The position numbers and the translations under genes were made by a program. From positions 3,404-53,879 of the forward strand of contig PMUN01000376.1 in the NCBI GenBank assembly GCA_003166875.1: 50,476 nt of DNA, in the 5' to 3' direction. This document shows positions 1-8,357 of this stretch, piece after piece (position 1 is the stretch's first letter; each line of letters opens with the position of its first letter). A model generated the notes under the pieces. That model searched no databases, was not told the origin of the DNA, and was given only the letters and a program-made list of their open reading frames with translations. The DNA comes from Bryobacterales bacterium (GTDB lineage: Bacteria; Acidobacteriota; Terriglobia; Bryobacterales; Bryobacteraceae).

Positions 1-224
1 CTTTGCATTCGTCCATCCGAGAACGAAGTGTGTTTTCGACGGTGCGTGCGCCACGGGAGATCGAACAACCGCTTACCAAGTTGGGGCCGGCGTCTTTGCC
101 GCCTCCTCTCTCTCGCGTCTGAGCCGACATGTTGATTGGCTTTCGGCGCCGAAATCGCCCTCAAGTTTTGGCCCCGTTCCGCCGATCTACCGATTGAGCC
201 TTATAGCGATAAAAGGAGTCTTCC

Positions 225-1049
225 ATGGGTACCTTCTCTCGATCCTGGGATTTGATTTGGGAAAGCTTTCATGTCATTCGCAAAGATAAAAAACTCATCG
301 TTTTCCCCATCCTGAGCGGTCTGGCGGTGTTGGCGGTTGCGGCGCTCTACTTCATTCCTCTTTTCCAACTTGGCATCCTACAGCAGTACAAGGCACAGCA
401 TCATGTCGACCCCAGCACCTACGCCTGGATGTTTCTTTGGTATTGCACCAACTACTTCGTCATCGTTTTCTTTAGCTGCGCACTGGCGGCTTGCGCGCAG
501 ATGCGTTTCTCGGGCGGAGAACCAACGCTCGGCGCGGGGATGAGTCAAGCGGCAGCGAAACTCCCTGCCATTATGATGTGGGCGGTAGTGGCGAGCACGG
601 TGGGTCTGATCATCCGCATCATTGAAGACCGCTCGAAGGCGGCTGGCAAGATCTTCGCCTCCCTGGTCGGCGTGGCCTGGGCGGTCACAACTTACCTCAT
701 GGTTCCGGTGCTGGTCTTCGAGGAAGCGGGAGTCTTCGGCTCCATCAAACGGTCCTGCCAGCTTCTGCGCAAGACCTGGGGCGAGCAGATTGGCGCCAAC
801 ATCGGTTTTGGTCTGCCTTTCCTGGTGCTCGCCATTCCAGGTATCCTATTAATCCTGGGAGCACGTCATCAGCCGGTGGCGCTCGCGCTCGCACTGCTTT
901 ATTTTCTGATGCTGGGCGCTTTAATGAGCGCGGTGAAGGGAATCTTCGCAGTGGCCTTGTATCGCTACGCCACTCAGGGCGAAGCGGCGGCAGGTTTTTC
1001 AAAGGTCAATCTGAACGGCGCTTTTGTGGATTTGTCTAACGGAGAGTAG
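225..1049 (+). CDS. DUF6159-like multi-pass membrane protein
   Basis: A 274-residue integral membrane protein of unknown function. About six hydrophobic segments are visible, near residues 25-47, 66-92, 113-133, 143-166, 189-211 and 219-247. The N-terminus (FSRSWDLIWESFHVIRKDK) followed directly by a membrane span matches my recollection of the DUF6159 family. The ATG is preceded by a good ribosome binding site (AAAAGGAG, about 6 nt away), which fixes the start. The gene stands alone: upstream sequence to the window edge shows no convincing gene, and downstream is a decayed TPR gene. No catalytic motif is visible. The family call is from pattern memory, so moderately sure. Confidence 0.8.
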   Translation: MGTFSRSWDLIWESFHVIRKDKKLIVFPILSGLAVLAVAALYFIPLFQLGILQQYKAQHHVDPSTYAWMFLWYCTNYFVIVFFSCALAACAQMRFSGGEPTLGAGMSQAAAKLPAIMMWAVVASTVGLIIRIIEDRSKAAGKIFASLVGVAWAVTTYLMVPVLVFEEAGVFGSIKRSCQLLRKTWGEQIGANIGFGLPFLVLAIPGILLILGARHQPVALALALLYFLMLGALMSAVKGIFAVALYRYATQGEAAAGFSKVNLNGAFVDLSNGE

Positions 1050-1071
1050 GGGACTGGTTGCTGGTGGCTAG

Positions 1072-2891
1072 TTGCTGGTGACGGAGGATCCCAAAGACCC
1101 CAAGCTCAAGTTGAAACTGGCTAACGTGTACGAGTATGACGCCAAGGGTGTGCGCTTTTCGAAACAGGCGAATCTCGCGGAAGCGATCGCCGCGTTTCGC
1201 AAAATCGAGGCCGACCTGCCGAAGTTAAAGTCGGTGGCAGCATTGCCTGAGGCATTGCTCTATGACCGTCAATATTCAGATGTAAAGAAGTTCTATGAAG
1301 ACGAGACGAATGACGCGCCGCTGAGCTATCGGTTGGCGGCGCTGGCTGTTACAGATGGCGTGGAAGCCGCCCAGAAAGCATTCGATGCGGCCGGCGTGGA
1401 TGCATCGCGTCAATCTCAATTCACTTCCGCGGCACAGTATTTGATCTTCCTGCATGAGTATTCCGCGGCCGGACGATTACTCCGCGCCGCAATGCAGGAT
1501 GAGAATGAAAGCGCACGCGCCGAGATCGCCATGTTTCAGAAGACTCGGCGGCGCGAGGATGCCCGGTTCTCGCAAGAACCGCCTATAGCGCTGGCGCAAC
1601 ACCTTATTTATGCCCTGCTCGATCCGGATGACGAAGAGAGTTGGAACCAGTTGTTTGTTCCGGAGTGGCGGGACCTGGTAGTCCGCACCGAACGCAATGA
1701 CATTTTGAACGTGCTGCGCTCCTGGCGGGTGGTGGGGAGAGCGCCGGTGGGATGGGCCACGACGGCCGACCTGGCCGTAAGCAATGCACAATTTGTCAGC
1801 GAGGGGTCGGATGAAACCGGCTACCGCGTGCGCATTCCGGATGCAACCAATAATGGCGCGATGAAGACCGTCGCCTGGATCGTCAAACTCCGGCGGGCGG
1901 AGAAGCGCTTCAGGCCGCACAAAAGGGAGATCTCAAGTCCGCCAAGCAATGGCTGGACTGGTTGCGCGAGGAACAAACCGTTCCTAGGACCCGCTGGCCG
2001 GGTGGGCGTTCCTAAAACTTTGGCCGGTTCCCAAGGCTGGCGCCGTCGAAATGATCAACGCTGCCGCCAGCCTGGTAGTTCGAGGTAAGTACTTCGAAAC
2101 CGCACTTCCAGTTCTACTCGATGCTGAAAAGAATTCTACGGCCGGCGCATACCAAGATGCGATCGATCTTGCGATTATCCATGGCTACAACATCCACCAG
2201 CAGTGGGGCAATGCCGTTTCCGAAGCGAAGCAATTGCTGGAAGATTTCCCCGATTCCGAGGTGGGTGTCGACACGCTATTGAGCGCGCTGATGAACTCCG
2301 GCGACCTTAGCGGCGCCCGGAAATTTGTCGAAGACCGGCTATCGAATGGCTCTGGAATATCTCGGCGACACTCTAATGGAACAGGGCCGCTACGATGAAG
2401 CACAGCGCAGTTTCGAAGCCGCTCTGCACACGTTCACCTAGCTGCGCCGTCCTTACCGCGGCATGGCCGAGATGTTGCTGCGCCAAGGCAAAGATCCTCA
2501 AAAGGCGCTGCAATATGTCGAGAGCATCATTGATTTTGCCGGACTATCCCGGCTGCAGGTTAAAAACAACGGACGCCCGCAGGACGATTATTGGGCGCTC
2601 AAGGCCTGGGCTCTGGCCAGCATCGGCCGGTCGTCTGAAGTCGCGGCCGCGATTGAGAAGGCGCTGGAGGCTACCAATCCCAAAAGCCCGCCGGATCTTG
2701 CGGCAACTCATTATCGCGCTGGCATGGCGATGCAAGCGCTGGGCAACGTATTGGAAGCGAAGGATCATTTTCGGCGCGCGGTTGAGTTCGATCCCCAAGG
2801 CCGGCGTGGAAAGCTGGCCAGCGCCGCGCTCAGAGAAACCAACGTTTGGCGCGCTCGCGTGACGGAGCCCCAAGCGTTAGCGCGGAGCTGA
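1072..2891 (+). pseudogene. Decayed TPR-repeat protein gene (frameshifts plus nonsense codon)
   Basis: Three consecutive plus-strand reading-frame pieces together read as one helical TPR-type protein but cannot be translated continuously. Frame 1 is good protein until about 1890. It continues in another frame (EALQAAQKGDLKSAKQWLDW, from 1902) until near 1990, then in a third (LKLWPVPKAGAVEMINAAAS, through about 2345). It finally returns to the second frame (EYLGDTLMEQGRYDEAQRSF), which is interrupted by TAG at 2439-2441 before resuming to 2891. TPR-like units include the stretch near 2700-2790. The 5' end lacks a signal peptide or credible start and abuts short direct repeats (GGTTGCTGGTG-like) at 1055-1080, so the N-terminus is probably deleted. 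The original function is unknown; it was probably a large exported TPR protein. Confidence 0.75.
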
Positions 2892-2893
2892 TC

Positions 2894-2992
2894 GTCTGGT
2901 CCCCTCCCTCACGGTCGGGGCTACAATCCGGCCAATGGATCAGGACGAACGTGCGGGGATGTAGCCCCGCGCGTAAGCAAGGGGACCGGACC
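2894..2992. repeat. Long imperfect palindrome (repeat family C, copy 1)
   Basis: The left arm (2894-2924) reads GTCTGGTCCCCT, then CCCTCACGGTCG, then GGGGCTAC. The right arm (2961-2990) reads GTAGCCCCGCGCGTAAGCAA followed by GGGGACCGGA. The arms pair at both ends (GTCTGGTCCCCT with AGGGGACCGGAC; GGGGCTAC with GTAGCCCC). The right arm recurs nearly unchanged at 24559-24584. The element sits between a dead gene and the dehydratase, only about 20 bp before the latter's ATG. It may act as a terminator or processing structure. Confidence 0.7.
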
Positions 2993-3013
2993 GCTAGGTA
3001 GAATCAAGGCTTC

Positions 3014-3961
3014 ATGCCTGTTGGGTGTCCGGATCTCCGCGCCATTCTCGAAGCGCGGCAGGCCATCGCGGGGTCGGCCATCCGCACGCCGCTGGTGCGT
3101 CTCAATGCGCCGGAAATCCCGGCCGAAATCTACCTCAAGCTCGAAAACCTGCAACCCATCGGCTCCTTCAAAATCCGTGGCGCCGCGAATGCCATGGCAC
3201 ACATGTCCGCGGACGATCTTCGAAAGGGCGTCGTCACGGCATCGGCGGGGAACATGGCGCAAGGAGTGGCTTGGCGGGCGCGCGAGCTCAACATTCCATG
3301 CACCGTGATCGCGCCGGAATCTGCGCCCGAAACCAAGATTCGCGCCATCGAACGGCTGGGCGCGCGAATCCTCAAAGTCCCCTACGATGCCTGGTGGCGC
3401 GCCTTCGAGGAACGATCGTACCCCGGCGTCGAGGGCGTCTTTATCCACGCCTTCGACGATCCGAATGTCATGGCCGGAAACGGAACCATTGGGTTTGAGA
3501 TTTTGGAAGACTTGGCCGAAGTGGACGCCATCGTGATCCCCTGGGGTGGTGGGGGCTTGGCGTGCGGCATCGCGTCGGCCATCCGCGAACTGAAGCCGGC
3601 GACCAAGATCTTCGCCGCCGAAGTGGCGACGGCCGCGCCACTCACAGCATCGTGGCAGGCTGGGTCGCCGCAGGTCATCGAACCGCGGCGTTCGTTCGTG
3701 GATGGGATAGGCGGTAAGTCCGTGTTTCCACAGATGTTTGAGCGCGCCCAGCGATTGCTGGACGGCGTATTGGTGGCCGAGGTGGAACAAGTCGCCTCCG
3801 CGCTCTGCCTGATGGCCGAGCGCAACCGGATCATCGCCGAAGGAGCCGGCGCGACGCCCGTCGCCTGTGTTCTGGAGCATGCGAAATCCAAGATCGTCTG
3901 CATCGTGTCGGGCGGGAATATCGACCTCACAAAACTTGCGGAAATTTTCGGAACAAAATGA
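3014..3961 (+). CDS. Threonine/serine dehydratase-like PLP enzyme (fold type II)
   Basis: A 315-residue pyridoxal-phosphate enzyme of the threonine dehydratase/serine racemase group, expected to deaminate a beta-hydroxy amino acid to a 2-oxo acid in the cytoplasm. The PLP lysine lies in GSFKIRGAAN (K53). ASAGNMAQGVA is the substrate-binding loop, and IPWGGGGLACG is the glycine-rich phosphate loop. Near the C-terminus, IVSGGNIDL matches the usual SGGN motif. The length fits single-domain catabolic enzymes without the regulatory ACT domain. The ATG follows the palindrome at 2894-2992 with no strong ribosome binding site. A second enzyme of the same fold is encoded at 20746-21585 on the other strand. 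The exact substrate cannot be read from sequence. Confidence 0.88.
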   Translation: MPVGCPDLRAILEARQAIAGSAIRTPLVRLNAPEIPAEIYLKLENLQPIGSFKIRGAANAMAHMSADDLRKGVVTASAGNMAQGVAWRARELNIPCTVIAPESAPETKIRAIERLGARILKVPYDAWWRAFEERSYPGVEGVFIHAFDDPNVMAGNGTIGFEILEDLAEVDAIVIPWGGGGLACGIASAIRELKPATKIFAAEVATAAPLTASWQAGSPQVIEPRRSFVDGIGGKSVFPQMFERAQRLLDGVLVAEVEQVASALCLMAERNRIIAEGAGATPVACVLEHAKSKIVCIVSGGNIDLTKLAEIFGTK

Positions 3962-3997
3962 AGACCTGTTCGTCTGTACTTTGAAGAAGGAGGCCGT

Positions 3998-4369
3998 ATG
4001 ACGGCTAAGATAGGTGGCGTGTTGCTGGTTGCGATGCTTGCGGCGGGCTGCGCTTTTGCGTACGTGAATGAGGATTGCGATTGGCGGGACCGCTCCGAAG
4101 CCCGCGAAATTGCCCGCGAAGCTCGCGAACATGCCCGTGAAATCGCCAGGCAAGCGCGGGACCAGGCACGAGAACAGGCGCGGGAAGCCCGCGAGCTTTC
4201 GCGCGCCAGCCGCGACGTCCAGCGCGAAGCCGCCCGCACTGCACGCGAGAGCGCGCGTGAGGCATCGCATGAGCTTCGCGACGCCATTCGCGAGTCGGTT
4301 CGCGCTGAACGCGAGGCCCTGCGCGAAATGCGGCGGGAACTGCGGCGCGATTGGGGTCCGGTTTACTAA
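3998..4369 (+). CDS. Small Ala/Arg/Glu-repeat helical lipoprotein
   Basis: A 123-residue protein with a signal peptide and probable lipobox (MLAAGC, C18). From about residue 30 to the end it consists almost entirely of imperfect A-R-E units (for example AREIAREAREHAREIARQAR). The dense alternation of Arg and Glu with Ala predicts one long charged helix, either a single alpha-helix or a coiled coil, standing off the membrane. The start is well supported: GAAGGAGG lies about 5 nt before the ATG. The gene follows the dehydratase by 36 bp and ends just before repeat copy 4374-4426. No family is recognised. It could be a periplasmic spacer or envelope-anchored rod. If the lipobox is not used, cleavage after AFA is the alternative. 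Confidence 0.75.
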   Translation: MTAKIGGVLLVAMLAAGCAFAYVNEDCDWRDRSEAREIAREAREHAREIARQARDQAREQAREARELSRASRDVQREAARTARESAREASHELRDAIRESVRAEREALREMRRELRRDWGPVY

Positions 4370-4373
4370 GCAG

Positions 4374-4426
4374 CGTAGGACAAGCCTCTGGCTTGTCAGC
4401 TGGGCAAACCGGAGGCTTGCCCTACG
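4374..4426. repeat. CGTAGG double-hairpin repeat (family A, copy 1)
   Basis: Two adjacent inverted repeats, GGACAAGCCTCTGGCTTGTC and GGGCAAACCGGAGGCTTGCC, are bounded by CGTAGG and its complement CCTACG. The same structure occurs at 11566-11616 and 14735-14787. The complement of CCTACG on the minus strand supplies the TAG stop codon (4422-4424) of the amidohydrolase gene, so the element overlaps that gene's end. Confidence 0.85.
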
Positions 4427-6128
4427 GAGCGCGCTGGTACATTACCTTACCGCCGACAATCGTATAGTCCACCTGCGCTTTGGGAATCTCGTCTTCCGGA
4501 ATCGTCAGGATATCTTTTGACAGCACCGTGACATCTGCCAGCTTGCCGGGCGCGAGCGAACCCTTGCTCGACTCCTCAAATGCCGAGTAAGCATTGTTCA
4601 CGGTGTACGACCGCAGCGCTTCTTCCCGGCTCATGCGCTGCTCCGGGAAAAATACCGATCCATCCTTCAACTTCCGGCTCACCGAAGCATAGAAGCATGC
4701 GATCGGGTCCACGTCTTCCACCGGCGTGTCCGTTCCATTGGTAACCAGCGCGCCCGACCGCATGAGACTCTGCCAAACATAGGCTCCTTCTTCGGCGCGC
4801 TTGGGTCCCAAACGCAAAATAACGAATGGCGCATCGGAGGTGCAGTGGATGCCTTGCATGGAAGCGATCACGCCCAGTTCCGCGAAGCGCGGAATGTCGG
4901 CTGGATCGATATGTTGCGCATGCTCGATGCGCCATCGCAAGGCTTTCTTATCCGGATGCTCCTTGAAGACGGCTTCGTATATATTCAGCACTTCGCGATT
5001 TGCGCGATCACCGATGGCGTGGACGCAGAGCTGATAGCCGTTGGCAATCGCGAGCTCCGCGGTCTTCCGTATATCGGCCGGATCTTGCGTCGCGAGCCCC
5101 GATCTGTTCGGAGTTCCAGGCGGCAGGTCGGAGTAAGGCTCCAGCATCCACGCGCCGCGCGACCCAAGCGCGCCATCCATCATGCGCTTGATGGCCCGAA
5201 CGGTGAAGTGGTCGTCGGCTGCGCCGATGGTGTAGTACTTGCGCAGATTCGGAGCTAGGATAGCGTTGCTGGTTCGAAGCATCACCCAGAGGCGCAGGCC
5301 CAGCTTGTGCTCCTCCGCCAGGCTCTTGAGCAAATCCACGGTCGGGAGCGGAGAGCCGGCGTCCTGAAAAGTGGTGATGCCTTTCGAAAGGCATTCGCGT
5401 GCCGCGAGATCCACCTGCTGGCGCGCTTCCGCGGCGAGTTCAGCGAGCGGCAGGTGCTCCCGATAGGACGTCAGCGCGCGCCCGATGAGACCCTGTGCCT
5501 GCTCGTTGAACAATCCGGTGGGATTGCCTTGCGCATCCTTCAGAATCTCGCCGCCGGATGGATTGGGAGTGTTCTTGTCGACGCCGGCCAGGCGCATCGC
5601 TTCCGCGTTCGCAAATCCTGCATGACCGCTGGCGTGAGTCAGCCACACCGGATTGTTTGGAGAAACTTTGCTGAGCGCGTCGTGCAGCGGGAATCCCTGC
5701 ACGTTGGGAGAGGGCGGCGGATCCCATTTGGCTTGATGCCAGCCGCGTCCGATAATCCAGGTTCCGGGCTTGGCTTCGCGCGCGGCTGCGGCGACCATGG
5801 CAACAATCTGGTCCCAATTCTTCACGTCGCGCAAATTCAGCGACATCTTAGAAGCGCCCAGACCGGTGAAATGCCCGTGCCCTTCGATGAATCCTGGGAT
5901 GGCCAGGCGTCCTGAGAGGTCGATGACCTTGGTGGAAGATCCGATGTAGGCTAGCATCTGCTGATTCGTGCCCACTGCGACGATCTTGCCGCCACGGGCC
6001 GCCAGCGCCTGCACTTCGGGCACGCTCGATTCCATGGTGACGATTTTGCCGTTGCGTAGCACCAGGTCGGCGGGCTGGGCCTGGAGGACGGCCACGCCCA
6101 AGGCGACTAAGAGGGACGAACGAATCAC
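4422..6128 (-). CDS. Exported amidohydrolase, YtcJ-like
   Basis: A 568-residue metal-dependent hydrolase of the amidohydrolase-3/YtcJ group. The N-terminus after a GTG start at 6128 (IRSSLLVALGVAVLQAQ) is a signal peptide, so the enzyme is probably periplasmic. The reading frame stays open upstream to 6224, but that extension would overlap the divergent ABC-F gene and hide the signal peptide, so I reject it. Metal-binding motifs seen are EGHGHFTG (HxH), CVHAIGDRAN and RIEHAQHID, and the C-terminal PGKLADVTVLSKD is the usual family end. The stop codon TAG lies inside the repeat at 4374-4426. The gene diverges from the ABC-F gene across a gap of about 58 bp that must hold both promoters. The substrate is unknown; amide or ester hydrolysis is expected. 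Confidence 0.88.
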   Translation of the reverse strand: MIRSSLLVALGVAVLQAQPADLVLRNGKIVTMESSVPEVQALAARGGKIVAVGTNQQMLAYIGSSTKVIDLSGRLAIPGFIEGHGHFTGLGASKMSLNLRDVKNWDQIVAMVAAAAREAKPGTWIIGRGWHQAKWDPPPSPNVQGFPLHDALSKVSPNNPVWLTHASGHAGFANAEAMRLAGVDKNTPNPSGGEILKDAQGNPTGLFNEQAQGLIGRALTSYREHLPLAELAAEARQQVDLAARECLSKGITTFQDAGSPLPTVDLLKSLAEEHKLGLRLWVMLRTSNAILAPNLRKYYTIGAADDHFTVRAIKRMMDGALGSRGAWMLEPYSDLPPGTPNRSGLATQDPADIRKTAELAIANGYQLCVHAIGDRANREVLNIYEAVFKEHPDKKALRWRIEHAQHIDPADIPRFAELGVIASMQGIHCTSDAPFVILRLGPKRAEEGAYVWQSLMRSGALVTNGTDTPVEDVDPIACFYASVSRKLKDGSVFFPEQRMSREEALRSYTVNNAYSAFEESSKGSLAPGKLADVTVLSKDILTIPEDEIPKAQVDYTIVGGKVMYQRAP

Positions 6129-6186
6129 GCACGTAATTATCGCAAAAGGAGCAGATCGCCACACTCTGCTACCGTACAAGTTCCGG

Positions 6187-7824
6187 ATGATCTCCTTCTC
6201 GAATATCAACAAGCAGTATGGCAAACAGTTAATCTTCGTCGATGCTTCCTTTCAACTGAACCCCGGCGAAAAGGTCGGCTTGGTCGGTCCTAACGGCGCC
6301 GGCAAGACCACGCTCTTTCGCATGGTGGTGGGCGAAGAGGCTCCCGATGAGGGCGACGTTTCGGTTCCAAAACGACTGACGATCGGATATTTCCGCCAGG
6401 ACGAAGAGGAGATGCAGGGCCGGTCCGTGCTGGACGAAGCCATCGCCGGCAGCGGGCGCGCTGGCGATCTGCATCATGAACTCGAAGCTCTGCACCGAGC
6501 CATGGAAGATCCCGAACGCGCCGATGAAATGGACCGGATTCTCGCGCGCTTCGGCGAAGTTCAGGAGGAGTATGAGCACCTGGGTGGTTATTCACTCGAA
6601 GCGCAAGCGCGCGAGGTGCTGCACGGGCTGGGATTCAAGGATGACCAGATTGATGGCGACGTTGGGGCTCTATCTGGCGGCTGGAAAATGCGCGTCGCTC
6701 TGGCGCGGGTACTGCTCGGCCGGCCAGATGTGCTGTTAATGGACGAACCGACCAATCATCTTGATATCGAATCGATCATCTGGCTGGAGCAGTTCCTCAA
6801 GACATTCCAGGGCGCGCTTCTGATGACCTCGCACGACCGCGAGTTTATGAATCGCATCGTCTCGAAAATCGCCGAGATCGATGCGGGTGAGATCATCACG
6901 TACTCGGGAAATTACGATTTCTATGAGCGCGAGCGCGCCATCCGCGAGACCAATCAACAAGCCGCATTCGCGCGGCAGCAATCCATGCTGGCCAAGGAAC
7001 AGCGTTTCATCGATCGCTTCCGGACACACGCGGCCAAGGCGGCGCAAGTGCAAAGCCGCATCAAAGCGCTGGACAAAATCGAAAAAATCGAGCTGCCGAA
7101 GCAACGCCACGTGGTGAAGTTCGAATTCCGCATCCCGCCACGCTCGGGCGACCAAGTCGCGGTGATCGAGGATCTGCACAAGAGCTACGGCGCGCGCGTG
7201 ATCTATGACGGATTTAGTCTCACCATCCGCCGTGGAGAGCGTTGGGCGGTGATGGGAAGGAACGGGGCGGGGAAGACCACGCTGCTCAAGATGATTGCCG
7301 GCGTGAGTGCGCCCGATTCGGGCAGCGTGCGGTTGGGCGCGAGCCTCAACATGGGATATTTCGCGCAGCAGTCGCTGGAGGTGCTGGATCCGGAGCTTAC
7401 TATTTTCGAGCAGCTCCAAAGGGATTTCCCTCAGGACGGTATCGGCTCGCTGCGTTCGCTGGCGGGAGCGTTTCAGTTTTCCGGCGACGATGTGGATAAG
7501 AAGATCCGGGCGCTGTCGGGCGGCGAAAAATCACGGCTTGCGATGGCGCGGATGCTATACAATCCGCCGAACTTCCTGGTACTGGACGAGCCGACCAATC
7601 ACCTGGATCTGGCCACCAAAGAAATGCTGGTGGAAGCGCTGAAAGATTTCGAAGGCACGATGATTTTCGTGTCGCACGACCGCATGTTCCTGCGCGGACT
7701 CGGCTCCCGCGTCCTGGAGTTGGGAGGCGAAAGCGGCGTAGAGCGCGAGCCGGTGGTGTATCCAGGGTCGTATGTTGAATACGTGCGGAATTTGGGGCAT
7801 GAGGCGCCGGGGATTTATTCGTGA
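6187..7824 (+). CDS. ABC-F family ATP-binding protein (Uup/YbiT-like)
   Basis: A 545-residue soluble protein with two ABC ATPase domains and no membrane segment, the layout of ABC-F translation factors that act on the ribosome. Domain 1 has Walker A GPNGAGKTT (about residues 34-42), signature LSGGWKMRVA and Walker B VLLMDEPTNHLD. Domain 2 has GRNGAGKTT, LSGGEKSRLA and FLVLDEPTNHLD. Between the two lies a charged, helical linker rich in Arg/Lys/Gln, where the family's P-site tRNA interaction motif sits. The frame is open upstream to 5968, but homology begins at MISFSNINKQYG, so the ATG at 6187 is chosen. It is a monocistronic gene diverging from the amidohydrolase. It probably relieves ribosome stalling; a specific antibiotic-resistance role cannot be shown. 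Confidence 0.93.
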   Translation: MISFSNINKQYGKQLIFVDASFQLNPGEKVGLVGPNGAGKTTLFRMVVGEEAPDEGDVSVPKRLTIGYFRQDEEEMQGRSVLDEAIAGSGRAGDLHHELEALHRAMEDPERADEMDRILARFGEVQEEYEHLGGYSLEAQAREVLHGLGFKDDQIDGDVGALSGGWKMRVALARVLLGRPDVLLMDEPTNHLDIESIIWLEQFLKTFQGALLMTSHDREFMNRIVSKIAEIDAGEIITYSGNYDFYERERAIRETNQQAAFARQQSMLAKEQRFIDRFRTHAAKAAQVQSRIKALDKIEKIELPKQRHVVKFEFRIPPRSGDQVAVIEDLHKSYGARVIYDGFSLTIRRGERWAVMGRNGAGKTTLLKMIAGVSAPDSGSVRLGASLNMGYFAQQSLEVLDPELTIFEQLQRDFPQDGIGSLRSLAGAFQFSGDDVDKKIRALSGGEKSRLAMARMLYNPPNFLVLDEPTNHLDLATKEMLVEALKDFEGTMIFVSHDRMFLRGLGSRVLELGGESGVEREPVVYPGSYVEYVRNLGHEAPGIYS

Positions 7825-7841
7825 GGAACGTATAATAAAGA

Positions 7842-8119
7842 TTGGAGTTCGAGCGGGATCCGACCAAAGCCGCGTCAAATCTGGCCACACACAAAGTCTC
7901 TTTCGAGGACGCGGCGACGGTCTTCGGTGACCCATTGGGCTCCATTGTGGCCGACCGCGTCATTCGTTTCGGGAAGGGCGGTTCGTATTATTGGGACTTT
8001 CTCAGGGCCAGCGTTTGTTGGCAGTGATGTACGCAGACCGGGGCGAAGCGATTCGCATCATCAGCGCACGCCGGGCCACACGCAGTGAGCAAAGGAACTA
8101 TGAAGAAAACGCGCACTAA
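7842..8119 (+). pseudogene. brnT: BrnT-family toxin gene with a one-base frameshift
   Basis: The first part reads as a BrnT ribonuclease toxin (EFERDPTKAASNLATHKVSF, then FEDAATVFGDPL) from a TTG at 7842. Near 7954-7960 the frame is lost. Continuing one frame over gives the expected second half: HSFREGRFVLLGLSQGQRLL, then AVMYADRGEAIRIISARRAT, ending at TAA 8117-8119. Restoring one C in GCCGACCGCGT would rejoin both halves (ADPRHSFREG), so this is a single-base deletion or a sequencing error. The end overlaps the downstream partner gene by 20 bp, as in intact brnT-brnA pairs. A TATAAT at 7831-7836 lies 5 nt before the TTG, with no good ribosome binding site. Confidence 0.8.
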
Positions 8120-8357
8120 ACGAGAAGCCGCCGGCCAGACTGGCATCGACGAGATTCTTCCCGAGTACGATTTCAGCCGGACCTCACACAACAAGTATGC
8201 CTCGCGCTACGCCGCGGGAAGTGCTGTGGTTGTGCTTGAACCCGATGTGGCTGCCGCGTTTCCGAGTTCAGCAGAAGCCAACGAAGCTCTGCGCGCCTTG
8301 GCGGGAATCATTCAAAAACATCGGTCGCGCCGCACGGCATCACGCCGCAGCCTCTAA
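8100..8357 (+). CDS. BrnA-like antitoxin partner
   Basis: An 85-residue basic-ended protein directly overlapping the brnT remnant. The ATG at 8100 has a good ribosome binding site (AAAGGA, 3-4 nt before it) and is preferred to a GTG 15 nt upstream. The N-terminal half (TGIDEILPEYDFSRTS, then NKYASRYAAGSAVVVLEPD) resembles the small proteins found beside BrnT toxins in many soil bacteria. The middle (FPSSAEANEALRAL) is predicted helical, and the last ten residues are Arg/Ser rich. In the classical system the antitoxin binds BrnT and represses the operon promoter through a ribbon-helix-helix domain; such a domain is not obvious here. It is intact although its toxin gene is broken. Confidence 0.7.
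   Translation: MKKTRTKREAAGQTGIDEILPEYDFSRTSHNKYASRYAAGSAVVVLEPDVAAAFPSSAEANEALRALAGIIQKHRSRRTASRRSL

Noticed and set aside
1-224. Open frames on both strands reaching the window edge, including a minus-strand ATG near 130
   Set aside because: None shows a recognisable motif or ribosome binding site, and the plus-strand frame runs into the next gene in a wrong frame; too little sequence to call a gene.
2921-4287. Long minus-strand open frames opposite the dehydratase and lipoprotein genes
   Set aside because: They are antisense shadows caused by GC-rich codon bias; the plus-strand products have clear family motifs.
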